Part shown: positions 43,700 to 52,916 of the stretch, in pieces | How the letters are laid out: every line of letters begins with the position of its first letter | Position numbering within the stretch: the first letter of the stretch is position 1 | DNA from: HKCCE3408 sp039191215 | GTDB taxonomy: Bacteria; Pseudomonadota; Alphaproteobacteria; Rhodobacterales; Rhodobacteraceae | Reading direction: 5' to 3' | Assembly (NCBI GenBank): GCA_039191215.1 | Contig: JBCCXT010000012.1 | Span: 1 to 64,000 of the forward strand | DNA length: 64,000 nt | Made by a program: the position numbers and the translations under genes | Notes under the pieces: generated by a model | What the model was told of the DNA's origin: nothing | The model's input: only the letters and a program-made list of their open reading frames with translations | Database searches by the model: none

Positions 43700-44646
43700 T
43701 GTCAGACCTGGTACTCGTCGCTGACATTGGCGGCACGAATACACGCGTGGCACTGGCCCGCGACGGCAGCGTGGAGCCGAGTTCAGTGCGCAGGTTCGCC
43801 AATGCCGAGGCGTCCGGCCTTGATGAAGTGCTGACGCGCTACCTTTCAGAAACTGAAACATTGCGGGAGCGGTTGTCGGGCGCATGTGCTGCCGGGGCCG
43901 GGCCAGTAACCGATGGCGAGGTGCGCCTGACAAACCTTGATTGGCGGATTGGGCCCGCGCTTTTGCGCGACGTGGCCGGGACCGATCGGGTCGCGGTTCT
44001 AAATGACCTGCAGGCGCAGGGACACGGCATCGGGCATGGCGACCAGAACCAGATCCACACCGTCGCGCAGCCCGGCACAGCGCCTGATGCCCGCGGCACC
44101 AAACTTGTTGTTGGTGTCGGGACCGGCTTCAACGCGGCCCCGGTTTATGAGACCGGGTCGGGGCGCTTGGTTGTGCCCTCTGAGGCCGGGCACGTGTCTT
44201 TACCCGATGCAGGTGGGGCCAGCGGCCGCGTGATCGAACATCTGCAAAACGAGTTCGGGTTCGCCGCCGTCGAAGAGGCGCTGTCGGGCCGCGGCATCGG
44301 GCATGTTCATGAGGCCCTGCACGGGGAATCGAAAAGCGCCCAAGAAGTGATGGCCGCCTTGGATGCCGACGATTCCCGCGCCCAGGCAACCGTTCGCACG
44401 GTGGTCAGCCTGCTTGGCGCGGTTGTCGGCGATCTGGCACTTTTGACCCTACCGCGCGGCGGTATCTTCCTGGTCGGCGGTGTTTGCCGCAATCTTTGGC
44501 CCTGGCTGGAACCCTACGGCTTTGCCCATGCAATGCATGCAAAAGGCCGGTTCAAACCTTTTGTCCAGGATTTCGCCGTACACCTTGTGACCGATGATTT
44601 CGCCGCATTGACGGGCTGTGCCGCCTATCTGGCCGAAGCCGGCTAG
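43699..44646 (+). CDS. glk: Glucokinase
   Basis: A 315-residue ATP-dependent hexokinase of the bacterial Glk family. Motifs are the phosphate-binding LVADIGGTNTRVALA at the N-terminus, LNDLQAQGHGIG with the catalytic Asp, VGVGTGFNAAPV and the glucose-binding Glu region PSEAGHVSL. It overlaps the GH1 stop by one base. It phosphorylates glucose released by AglA and the GH1 enzyme. It converges with putR, 9 bp between stops. Confidence 0.93.
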   Translation: MSDLVLVADIGGTNTRVALARDGSVEPSSVRRFANAEASGLDEVLTRYLSETETLRERLSGACAAGAGPVTDGEVRLTNLDWRIGPALLRDVAGTDRVAVLNDLQAQGHGIGHGDQNQIHTVAQPGTAPDARGTKLVVGVGTGFNAAPVYETGSGRLVVPSEAGHVSLPDAGGASGRVIEHLQNEFGFAAVEEALSGRGIGHVHEALHGESKSAQEVMAALDADDSRAQATVRTVVSLLGAVVGDLALLTLPRGGIFLVGGVCRNLWPWLEPYGFAHAMHAKGRFKPFVQDFAVHLVTDDFAALTGCAAYLAEAG

Positions 44647-44655
44647 TGCCAAGGC

Positions 44656-45141
44656 TCAAAAACCCGTCTCCGTCACCGCTTGCATCGACACATGGGTCGA
44701 GGTCTGCACGACATGCGGCAAGCTGGAAATCGCCGTGCCCAGGACCCGTCGGTAGCTGTGAATATCCTCTGTTCGCACCTTCAGCAGATAGTCAAAGGCC
44801 CCAGCAATCAGATGGCATTGCTCGATCTCCGGCACCTGCGCGACGGCAGTGTTGAAATCGCTCAACGCCTTTTCGCGGGTGTCGCCAAGTCGGACTTCCA
44901 CGAAGGCTACATGGTCGCGGGCCAGTTTTGCGGGGTTTAGAACCGCGCGATAGCCAAGAATGAAGGCCTCCGCCTCCAGCCGCCGGACACGGACTTGCGT
45001 CGGGCTTTTTGACAGGCCCACACGCCGGGCCAGCTCTGTCAGCGGCAGGCGGCCATCGGCGGCCAGTTCAGCCAATATCCGGCGATCAAATGCGTCGAGA
45101 TCACCGCCTGATGCAGGAATATTTACTGTCTTACTTTCCAT
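44656..45141 (-). CDS. putR: Lrp/AsnC-family regulator, probable proline-dependent activator of putA
   Basis: A 161-residue regulator. The helix-turn-helix covers about residues 15-60 (DRRILAELAADGRLPLTELA, then VGLSKSPTQVRVRRLE) and the RAM ligand domain about 75-150. I start at ATG 45141, the point where the family normally begins. It is divergent from putA, as known for PutR-PutA in Agrobacterium and Rhodobacter, so it most likely activates putA with proline. Confidence 0.9.
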   Translation of the reverse strand: MESKTVNIPASGGDLDAFDRRILAELAADGRLPLTELARRVGLSKSPTQVRVRRLEAEAFILGYRAVLNPAKLARDHVAFVEVRLGDTREKALSDFNTAVAQVPEIEQCHLIAGAFDYLLKVRTEDIHSYRRVLGTAISSLPHVVQTSTHVSMQAVTETGF

Positions 45142-45243
45142 CAACGCGACATCCGCCTTCAGATACCCAAAGTCAAGGGAACATTCCCGCACAGATTGCG
45201 GTATGATCCTGCCGTGCAGCCGATCTCATACAAGGCACTCCAG

Positions 45244-48200
45244 ATGCTATCGACCGACCCAACCCGCGCCCAGATCGCCGCTCTCCATCGCATGCCTGAG
45301 GACAAGGCCCTGGCAGCGCTCATCGCCCGGGCAGCACCCGATCCGGCCCTTCGCAGACGTGCCGAAACGCATGCCGCTGATCTGATCCGCGCGCTTCGCA
45401 GCAGCAGCCAGGCTGGCCTGATGGAGGCTTTCTTGGCCGAATACGGGCTGTCGAGCCGCGAAGGGATCGCGCTTATGTGTCTGGCCGAGGCATTGCTGCG
45501 TGTGCCCGATGCCGCAACGATCGACGCGCTCATCGAAGACAAAATCGCGCCGTCTTCCTGGGGCGCGCATCTCGGCGGCTCGTCATCGGTGCTGGTCAAT
45601 GCCTCAACCTGGGCGTTGATGCTGACCGGCAAGGTCCTGCAGGAGCCCGATGACGGGCTGGCCGGCACGCTGAGATCGGCCGTCAAACGGCTGGGGGAGC
45701 CTGTGGTACGCGCCGCGGTCGGTCGTGCGATGCGCGAAATGGGCAGCCAATTTGTCCTTGGTGAGACGATCCAAGCCGCAACCGAGCGCGCCGCCATGTT
45801 AGCAGCCAAAGGCTATAGCTATTCCTACGACATGTTGGGTGAGGCCGCTTTGACCGCGGCGGATGCTGACGCGTTCTACGCTGCATATCTCGATGCCATC
45901 GCCGCCCTTGCCCCGCTTTGCCGCGCGGACGACATCCGCGACAATCCCGGCATTTCGATCAAGCTTTCGGCGCTCCACCCCCGCTATGAGGAGCTTCAGC
46001 GGCACCAATTGCCGGCGCTTATCGAGCGCGTCAGCGCGTTGGCGTTAGCCGCAGCCGCTGCCGGAATGGGCCTCAACATCGATGCCGAAGAGGCCGAGCG
46101 GCTTGAAGTGTCGCTCGATGTGATAAAGGCCGTGCTGGCCGATCCGCGCCTGGCGCGCTGGGTCGGTTTCGGCGTCGTCGTGCAGGCCTATGGTAAACGC
46201 GCGCCCAGGCTGATCGACTGGCTGCACGGGCTGGCCCAGCACCATGACCGGCGTATCATGGTGCGCCTGGTCAAAGGCGCCTATTGGGATCGTGAGATCA
46301 AGCGCGCCCAGGTCGAAGGGCTGGCTGAGTTTCCCGTCTATACCCGCAAATCCGCAACCGATGCCGCCTATCTCTGCTGCGCGCGGCTGTTGCTTGACCG
46401 CGCCGACCGGATCTATCCGCAATTTGCCACCCATAACGCCCATTCGGTCGCCACGATCCTTGAAATGGCCAATGGAGAAGCCTTTGAGTTTCAGCGTTTG
46501 CACGGCATGGGCGAGGCGCTGCATGAAATCGTCCGCGCCGCCGAAGCGACGCGCTGCCGCATCTACGCACCGGTCGGCGCGCATCGCGACCTGCTGGCCT
46601 ATTTGGTCCGCAGATTGTTGGAGAACGGCGCAAATTCGTCCTTCGTGCATCAAGTGCTGGACCCAGCCGTTGCACCCGAGATCATCGCGGCCTGCCCGTT
46701 TGATGCGCTCGACGCGGCGGGCCCAAACGCCGCTGTCTCGACGCCTTCGGCGCTTTTTGCGCCGCGTGTGAATTCACGCGGTTGGGATCTGTGGGATCGG
46801 GCCGATCTTGCCGATGTCGAAGGTGCCCGGGATGTCCATCGCCGCGCGCGTTGGATGGCAGGCGAAGGTTTTTCCGGCGCCACCCATACCATTGTAAACC
46901 CGGCCGATCCCGGCGATATCGTCGGTCAGGTAACCGAAGCCGGGCCCGCCGATCTGACGCGTGCGCTTGATGCAGCGCGACCGTGGCAAGCTGAGCCGGC
47001 CGTTCTGCGCCGCGCGGCAGATCTCTACGAAGCCCGTCACGGAGAGCTCTTTTCGCTTCTGACGCGCGAGGCGGGCAAAACCCTCACCGATGCCGTGGCC
47101 GAACTGCGCGAAGCTGTCGATTTTTTGCGCTACTATGCCGATGAGGCGGCACGCCTTACCCATCCGACGCTTGGCCTTGTCACCTGCATCAGCCCGTGGA
47201 ACTTCCCGTTAGCGATATTCACCGGCCAAATCGCTGCGGCCCTTGCGGCAGGCAATGGCGTGCTGGCCAAACCTGCGGAGGCAACCCCCCTTATCGCGGC
47301 CCGAGCCGTGGCCCTTTTGCATGAGGCGGGCGTGCCGCAAAGCGCCTTGCAGCTTTTGCCCGGCCAGGGTTTGGAAGTCGGACAAGTGCTCACAAGTGAT
47401 CCGCGCATTGCCGGCGTGGCATTCACCGGATCGACCGCAACCGCCCAGGCGATCCATCGCACAATGGCCGACCACCTCGATCCCAGCACGCCCTTAATCG
47501 CTGAGACGGGCGGGCTGAATGCGATGATTGTCGACAGCACAGCCCTGCCCGAACAAGCGGTGCGCGACATCATCACATCCGCCTTTCGATCGGCTGGGCA
47601 GCGCTGCTCAGCGCTCCGCATACTCTATTTGCAAGACGACATCGCCAAGACCTTCCTGACCATGCTCGAAGGCGCGATGGCAGAGCTTATTGTCGCCCCG
47701 CCGCACAGGCGCGCAAGCGACCTCGGGCCTGTCATATCACAGGACGCGCGTGCGGAAATCGATGCCTATATCGCGGCGGCAAAGGCCGAGGGCAGGCTAT
47801 TGAAACAGCTACCAACGCCACAACAGGGCCATTTCGTCGGTCCTGCCCTGATCGATCTGCCCGGCGGGATCAGCGCCCTCGAACATGAGGTATTCGGCCC
47901 GGTCCTGCATGTCACAACCTTCAAAGCGCATGAACTGGGCGCCGTTGTCGACGACATCAACGCGCGCGGCTTTGGGCTGACATTCGGCATCCACAGTCGT
48001 ATCGATGATCGCGTGCAGACGGTGTCTGATGCCATTCGGGCGGGCAATGTCTACGTCAACCGCAACCAGATCGGCGCCATTGTCGGCAGCCAGCCTTTTG
48101 GCGGCGAGGGCCTATCTGGCACCGGCCCGAAAGCCGGTGGGCCGGAATACGTGGCGCGCTTTACCCGAAGCCCGAAGGGCGAGGCGTCACATGTGCGAAA

Positions 48201-48711
48201 CCCGCAGGGTGAGCCGTCGGGCGCGCGAAGCCCACAGGGCGAGCCCGCCGCCGGCGCAGCCAGCACAGATAGGAAAAATCTGAGCGTGGCACTTTCAGCG
48301 CTGCCAACGCCGTCTGATGCAGCACTGACCGCTATCGACTTGCCCGGCCCGACAGGCGAGGCAAACCGGCTGACAACACATCCGCGCGGCAAGGTCCTGT
48401 GCGCGGGGCCAGGTGATGCGGCCCACGAACAGGCGCGTCTGGCAAGGGATGCCGGATGCACGGCCCTGGCCCATGGCGCGCCTTTTGAACCGGAAATCCT
48501 GGCCAGTCTCACACCGCTTGATGCGGTAATCTGGTGGGGCGACGCTGCGACAGCGCGCGCAATGCGCCAGGCGCTCAGCCAAAGAACCGGTGCGCTTATC
48601 CCGCTGATCACCGAGGCCGATCCGGCACCGCGCCTGATCCTAGAGCGCCATTTATGCATCGACACGACGGCCGCTGGCGGCAATGCGAAACTGCTGGCAG
48701 AGGCCGGATGA
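45244..48711 (+). CDS. putA: Bifunctional proline dehydrogenase / L-glutamate gamma-semialdehyde dehydrogenase
   Basis: A 1155-residue enzyme oxidising proline to glutamate. The proline dehydrogenase barrel (about 140-450) includes ISIKLSALHPRYE and RLVKGAYWDREIKRAQ. The aldehyde dehydrogenase domain (about 510-985) has CISPWNFPLAIFTGQIAAAL, the general-base Glu in IAETGGLNAM and the nucleophile Cys in SAGQRCSALR. No N-terminal ribbon-helix-helix is present, consistent with external regulation by PutR. I favour ATG 45244 (AAGG upstream); a GTG at 45214 or TTG at 45196 could extend it. Between the ALDH core and the C-terminal domain lies a 3 x 30-bp in-frame repeat. Confidence 0.94.
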   Translation: MLSTDPTRAQIAALHRMPEDKALAALIARAAPDPALRRRAETHAADLIRALRSSSQAGLMEAFLAEYGLSSREGIALMCLAEALLRVPDAATIDALIEDKIAPSSWGAHLGGSSSVLVNASTWALMLTGKVLQEPDDGLAGTLRSAVKRLGEPVVRAAVGRAMREMGSQFVLGETIQAATERAAMLAAKGYSYSYDMLGEAALTAADADAFYAAYLDAIAALAPLCRADDIRDNPGISIKLSALHPRYEELQRHQLPALIERVSALALAAAAAGMGLNIDAEEAERLEVSLDVIKAVLADPRLARWVGFGVVVQAYGKRAPRLIDWLHGLAQHHDRRIMVRLVKGAYWDREIKRAQVEGLAEFPVYTRKSATDAAYLCCARLLLDRADRIYPQFATHNAHSVATILEMANGEAFEFQRLHGMGEALHEIVRAAEATRCRIYAPVGAHRDLLAYLVRRLLENGANSSFVHQVLDPAVAPEIIAACPFDALDAAGPNAAVSTPSALFAPRVNSRGWDLWDRADLADVEGARDVHRRARWMAGEGFSGATHTIVNPADPGDIVGQVTEAGPADLTRALDAARPWQAEPAVLRRAADLYEARHGELFSLLTREAGKTLTDAVAELREAVDFLRYYADEAARLTHPTLGLVTCISPWNFPLAIFTGQIAAALAAGNGVLAKPAEATPLIAARAVALLHEAGVPQSALQLLPGQGLEVGQVLTSDPRIAGVAFTGSTATAQAIHRTMADHLDPSTPLIAETGGLNAMIVDSTALPEQAVRDIITSAFRSAGQRCSALRILYLQDDIAKTFLTMLEGAMAELIVAPPHRRASDLGPVISQDARAEIDAYIAAAKAEGRLLKQLPTPQQGHFVGPALIDLPGGISALEHEVFGPVLHVTTFKAHELGAVVDDINARGFGLTFGIHSRIDDRVQTVSDAIRAGNVYVNRNQIGAIVGSQPFGGEGLSGTGPKAGGPEYVARFTRSPKGEASHVRNPQGEPSGARSPQGEPAAGAASTDRKNLSVALSALPTPSDAALTAIDLPGPTGEANRLTTHPRGKVLCAGPGDAAHEQARLARDAGCTALAHGAPFEPEILASLTPLDAVIWWGDAATARAMRQALSQRTGALIPLITEADPAPRLILERHLCIDTTAAGGNAKLLAEAG
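48166..48255 (+). repeat. Three 30-bp tandem repeats inside putA
   Basis: Units at 48166-48195, 48196-48225 and 48226-48255 encode RSPKGEASHV, RNPQGEPSGA and RSPQGEPAAG. The DNA core CCCGCAGGGTGAGCCGTCG resembles the intergenic element at 62768-62796. The tract lies in a linker, so it should not disturb folding. Confidence 0.85.
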
Positions 48712-49595
48712 CCGACCTGCGCGCGCAGCTGCTGCGGCTCTTGGGCGATCAGCATTGTGAGATTACCGAAGCCAAAAGCCACGGCAGCACGCCATGCGGC
48801 GCGTTTGACTGCCACGACCTGGCTCTCAGTTTTGACGATGGTCAAGAAAGCCGCGCTTGGTTCATCGCTCCGCCAAAGCCGCACATAGCGCCCGTGCCAG
48901 CGGTGCTTTACTGCCATGCCCATGGCAACAATTACGCCATTGGCCGTGACGAATTGCTGGGTGGTCGGCCCGCGCTAATCGCGCCCTACGGTCCCGCCCT
49001 GGCGGAGGCTGGGATTGCCTCTCTCGCGCTCGATTTGCCGTGTTTTGGCAGCCGATCAGACTTGGCCGAACCCGCAATGGCCCGCCAGGCGCTCTGGCAC
49101 GGAAAACCACTTTTCGGACGCATGCTTGCCGAACTGGCCGCCGCGGCGCGCTGGCTTGGTGATAGGCCTGAGATCGCGCAAATCGCCACATTGGGCCTGT
49201 CGATGGGGGCAACGCACGCGTTTTGGCTGGCCGCCTTGCTGCCAGAGATTGCCGGTGCCGCGCATTTGGCCTGCTTTGCCGATCTTGGCACGCTGGTGGC
49301 TACGGGCCGCGACAACCAGCACGGGCCATACATGATGGTCCCGGGCCTTCTGCCCCTTGCCCGGACTGGCGAGATTGCCGGGCTGGTTGCGCCGCGCCCG
49401 CAACTTGTCTGCATCGGCCAGGCCGATCCGCTGACCCCGCGCGCGGCGCTTCAAACCGGCCTGCGCGATCTGCGCACGGCCTACGCGGATACGCCGGATC
49501 GCCTGCACGTTCTGCTCGAGCCCGATTTGGGCCATGCTGAAAGCCCCGAAATGCGGCGCGAGGTACTGAAATTTCTCCGCAACACCTTGCACTAG
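48708..49595 (+). CDS. Alpha/beta hydrolase (dienelactone-hydrolase-like)
   Basis: A 295-residue hydrolase whose ATG overlaps the putA stop (ATGA). It shows an alpha/beta fold with HAHGNNYAIG near the oxyanion hole, the nucleophile elbow GLSMGATHA (Ser) and a late LEPDLGHAES that may supply His. No signal peptide is present. The substrate is unknown. Coupling to putA suggests co-expression, but an ester or acyl-peptide substrate cannot be told from sequence. Confidence 0.85.
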   Translation: MTDLRAQLLRLLGDQHCEITEAKSHGSTPCGAFDCHDLALSFDDGQESRAWFIAPPKPHIAPVPAVLYCHAHGNNYAIGRDELLGGRPALIAPYGPALAEAGIASLALDLPCFGSRSDLAEPAMARQALWHGKPLFGRMLAELAAAARWLGDRPEIAQIATLGLSMGATHAFWLAALLPEIAGAAHLACFADLGTLVATGRDNQHGPYMMVPGLLPLARTGEIAGLVAPRPQLVCIGQADPLTPRAALQTGLRDLRTAYADTPDRLHVLLEPDLGHAESPEMRREVLKFLRNTLH

Positions 49596-49634
49596 CCGTT
49601 CGGGCCTGCACCTATCGGCGGCAGAGGACACGAT

Positions 49635-50675
49635 ATGGCCCGAACCGCAGCGCTGATCGGCACTGGCATGGTCGCGCGCACACATCTTTTGGCATTGCGC
49701 GACGCGCCAGGGGTCACTCTGGGTGCGATCAGTTCCCGCAGGCCCGAAACCGCGCAGAACTTTGCGCAGATGGCGGAGGCTGAAACCGGCGCTCAGCCGC
49801 GCATTCTGGCCGATGCAGAAGCCGTGGCGGCTGATCCGACAATCGACCTTGCCATATTAGTGACGCCGCCCAATGCCCGGCTGGACCTGCTTCGCCCGCT
49901 CTTTGTCGCCCAAAAGCCCGTGCTCTTAGAGAAACCCATCGCGCGCAACACCGCCGAGGCGGCAGAGATTGTGGCGCTGAGCGAGGCGCATGGCGCGCCG
50001 CTGGCTATCGTGATGCAGCACCGTGCGCGCGCGGCCTCTCGCAAAGCGGCAGAGCTTGTTGTTTCAGGCAATCTGGGTGCCCTGGGTCTGGCTGAAATTG
50101 CGGTGCCTTGGTGGCGCGACCAAAGCTATTACGACGAACCCGGGCGTGGCAGCTATGCCCGCGACGGCGGCGGCGTCTTGATCAGCCAAGCAATCCACAC
50201 AATCGACCTTGCCCTATCGCTCACCGGCCCGGTCAACTCCGTCACCGCAATTGCCGCCACAACCCGGTTCCACCAGATGGAGGCCGAAGACGTCGCCGCC
50301 GCGGGCCTGACCTTTGCCAATGGCGCAACCGGTTGGCTGACGGCGTCGACCGCAAGCTTTCCCGGCGCGGCGGAGACGATCACGCTGCACTATGACAAGG
50401 CCAGCCTGCATCTGGGCGAAGGCGTGCTGAAGGTGTTTTGGCGCGATGGACGAACCGAAAGCTTTGGCGCCAGTGCAAGCACCGGCGGCGGCGCCGATCC
50501 GATGGCGTTCACGCATGACTGGCACCAATCCGTGCTGGAGGATTTCCTGGATGCACTCGACGCTGGTAGACCGCCGCTTGCCCCACCGCGCGAGGTACTG
50601 CACAGCCATGCTATGATCGATGCGATTACTGGCTCAGCGCGCGCCGGGCGCACAATTTCCGTGGAGACGCCATGA
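49635..50675 (+). CDS. Gfo/Idh/MocA family oxidoreductase (1 of 3)
   Basis: A 346-residue NAD(P)-dependent sugar or cyclitol dehydrogenase. The N-terminal Rossmann fold has LIGTGMVARTH; LLEKPIARNTAE holds the conserved EKP lysine; the C-terminal domain is at about 130-340, with GGGVLISQAIHTIDLA contributing the catalytic His. Its stop overlaps the next ATG (ATGA). It begins a chain of three paralogues, so a multi-step oxidation, or a redox epimerisation, of one substrate is likely. Confidence 0.9.
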   Translation: MARTAALIGTGMVARTHLLALRDAPGVTLGAISSRRPETAQNFAQMAEAETGAQPRILADAEAVAADPTIDLAILVTPPNARLDLLRPLFVAQKPVLLEKPIARNTAEAAEIVALSEAHGAPLAIVMQHRARAASRKAAELVVSGNLGALGLAEIAVPWWRDQSYYDEPGRGSYARDGGGVLISQAIHTIDLALSLTGPVNSVTAIAATTRFHQMEAEDVAAAGLTFANGATGWLTASTASFPGAAETITLHYDKASLHLGEGVLKVFWRDGRTESFGASASTGGGADPMAFTHDWHQSVLEDFLDALDAGRPPLAPPREVLHSHAMIDAITGSARAGRTISVETP

Positions 50676-51679
50676 CAATCCGTTTCGCAGCCCTTGGCCT
50701 TGACCACCGCCACATCTACGGCATGGCAGAAAATCTGGCCGCCGCCGGGGCACAATTTGCCGCCTGGTGGACAGATGGGGAACCGAGCACGTTGCCGGGC
50801 TTTCGCAAGCGCTTCCCAAATGTCTCGCAAAGATCGAAAGAGGCCATCCTGGATGATCCAACGATCGATGTGATCCTCATCGCCGCCATCCCGAAAGACC
50901 GCGCCGCACTCGCCATCGCGGCGATGGAGGCCAACAAGCATGTCATGGTCGACAAGCCTGGCTGCATCTCCCGCGACCAGATCGATCAAATCCGTCTGGT
51001 GCAGACGCGCATGCGGCGAATCTGGGCCGTGAATTTCTCGGAGCGCTTCGAGGTGCCCGCAGCAACCGCCGCCTCGCAACTGGTTGCCGATGGTGCCATT
51101 GGCCGCGTTGTCCAGACCATCGGGCTGGGGCCGCATCGGCTTAACATCGACACGCGGCCCGACTGGTTTTTCGACCGCGCGGCTTATGGCGGGATCCTCA
51201 CCGATATCGCCAGCCACCAGATCGACCAATTTTTGCATTTCACTGGTGCCACAAGCGCCGAGATCACGATGGCCGCGGTCGGCAATTACGCCAATCCGCG
51301 CGATCCCGGCCTGCAGGATTTCGGCGAGCTGGCCCTGCGCGCGCCCGAAGGCCACGGCTATATCAGGGTTGATTGGTACACGCCCGATGCGCTGCCGACA
51401 TGGGGCGACGGGCGACTGACCATTTTGGGTACCGAAGGCTATATCGAGCTGCGCAAATATGTCGATGTCGGCGGCGCGCCGGGCACGGATCATCTGATCT
51501 TGGTCAATGGCACGCGCTGCGAAAAGATCGATGCTTCGGGCGTTGGCCTGCCCTGGTTTCGCGACTTTCTCGATGATCTGGCCGAAGGCATCGCCAGCCT
51601 ACCGCCGCAAGACCATTACTACACCGTCACCGAATTGGCGATTGAGGCCCAGGAATGGGCGGAGGCCGCAGCCCGATGA
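50672..51679 (+). CDS. Gfo/Idh/MocA family oxidoreductase (2 of 3)
   Basis: A 335-residue paralogue. The usual GxGxxG is replaced by AALGLDHRHIYGMAENL, so nucleotide binding may be altered. The EKP motif becomes VDKPGC, keeping the lysine. A histidine is in DIASHQIDQFLHF. It is coupled to both neighbours by ATGA overlaps. The divergent cofactor loop and DKP motif mark a distinct subgroup. Confidence 0.87.
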   Translation: MTIRFAALGLDHRHIYGMAENLAAAGAQFAAWWTDGEPSTLPGFRKRFPNVSQRSKEAILDDPTIDVILIAAIPKDRAALAIAAMEANKHVMVDKPGCISRDQIDQIRLVQTRMRRIWAVNFSERFEVPAATAASQLVADGAIGRVVQTIGLGPHRLNIDTRPDWFFDRAAYGGILTDIASHQIDQFLHFTGATSAEITMAAVGNYANPRDPGLQDFGELALRAPEGHGYIRVDWYTPDALPTWGDGRLTILGTEGYIELRKYVDVGGAPGTDHLILVNGTRCEKIDASGVGLPWFRDFLDDLAEGIASLPPQDHYYTVTELAIEAQEWAEAAAR

Positions 51680-52734
51680 TCAATGTCGCCATTCTTGGCG
51701 CAGGGATCGGGCGTGAGCATTTGATGGGCTACCGCGCGCTGCCGGGGCAGTTTCAGGTCAAATGGGTCATCGATCTCGACACCGCGCGGGCCTATACGAT
51801 CCTGGGCGGTGACGCGGGCCCGCGCGTGGGCGATGAAGCCGCCGAAGCGCTAAGCGATCCGGACGTTGACCTGATCGATATCTGCCTGCCGCCCAAGCTG
51901 CATGTGCCGATGGCAATCGCGGCGCTTGAGGCTGGCAAACACGCAATCGTCGAAAAACCGGTTGCAGCATCGCTGGCGGAATGCGACCGGCTGGCGCGCG
52001 CACAGGCGCACGGCACCGCCCGCATCTTTCCGGTTTTTCAGTATCGTTATGGCCCGGCGACCGCAGCGCTTGATGCGCTCATCACTGAGGGATTGGTCGG
52101 CGCGCCGCAAGTGGCCGCGATCGAGACGCATTGGGATCGGGGGCTCGACTATTATGCCGTGCCGTGGCGCGGCACATGGGCCGGAGAACTTGGCGGCGCC
52201 GTCCTTGGTCATGCCATCCATAACCATGATTTCCTGACCCGCTATTTTGGCGCGCCCGCGCAGGTCCAGGCGATGCTGGCAACCCGCGTCAACCCGATCG
52301 AGACAGAAGATTGCGCGGCCATTTCGCTGGTCTTTGAGGGCGGCGCTTTGGCGACATCGTCCGTCACCCTGGGTGCGGCGGGCAATGCCAGCCGGATCAA
52401 CATGGTCTTTGAGCAACTGACCGCAACCAGCGGCTCGGCGCCCTATGCGCCGGCCACCGGGAACTGGCGCTTTTCTGCCCGCAACCCCAAGGATCAGGGC
52501 GCGGTTGATGCGATTGTTGCCCGTCACAGCCGCGCCCCGGCGGGCTTTGTCGGTTATCTGGCTGCCGTTGCCGATGCGATTGCCGGCGATGTAACCCGCG
52601 CCGTGACGCTTGAGGATGGCCGCCGGTCGGTTGAGCTTGTCACCGCGATTTATGCAGCGGCCGCACATGGTGCAGCAATCTCTTTACCGCTTGGTCCGAA
52701 CGGTGCACTCTATAGCGGTTGGCAACCGGGTTGA
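51676..52734 (+). CDS. Gfo/Idh/MocA family oxidoreductase (3 of 3)
   Basis: A 352-residue paralogue. It opens MINVAILGAGIGREHLMGY and has the EKP motif in VEKPVAASLAECDRL and GAVLGHAIHNHDFLTR with the catalytic His. I start at ATG 51676, which overlaps the preceding stop (ATGA). A 182-bp gap with hairpins separates it from the ABC transporter. Confidence 0.89.
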   Translation: MINVAILGAGIGREHLMGYRALPGQFQVKWVIDLDTARAYTILGGDAGPRVGDEAAEALSDPDVDLIDICLPPKLHVPMAIAALEAGKHAIVEKPVAASLAECDRLARAQAHGTARIFPVFQYRYGPATAALDALITEGLVGAPQVAAIETHWDRGLDYYAVPWRGTWAGELGGAVLGHAIHNHDFLTRYFGAPAQVQAMLATRVNPIETEDCAAISLVFEGGALATSSVTLGAAGNASRINMVFEQLTATSGSAPYAPATGNWRFSARNPKDQGAVDAIVARHSRAPAGFVGYLAAVADAIAGDVTRAVTLEDGRRSVELVTAIYAAAAHGAAISLPLGPNGALYSGWQPG

Positions 52735-52844
52735 GGCAGCAAGCGAAGGCCTTGGGTTTGCGCGAAAAAAGCAGGCAGACCGGCAAAGTGATACACAAGT
52801 GCTTTACCTGGGCCTGGGAACACGCCACCATGGAGGCGTCCAAC

Positions 52845-52862
52845 GGCCCGTGCCTTCGGGCC
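52845..52862 (+). promoter_or_regulatory. Hairpin before the solute-binding protein gene
   Basis: GGCCCG-TGCCTT-CGGGCC, followed at 52874-52886 by a second small palindrome (GCCTT-GTA-AAGGC), lies in the leader between the Gfo/Idh gene and the binding protein. Neither has a U tract, so RNA processing or stability control is more likely than termination. Confidence 0.4.
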
Positions 52863-52916
52863 AAATGCATAAAGCCTTGTAAAGGCATGAAAAGTTTTGG
52901 GAGGAACTTCAAAGTG

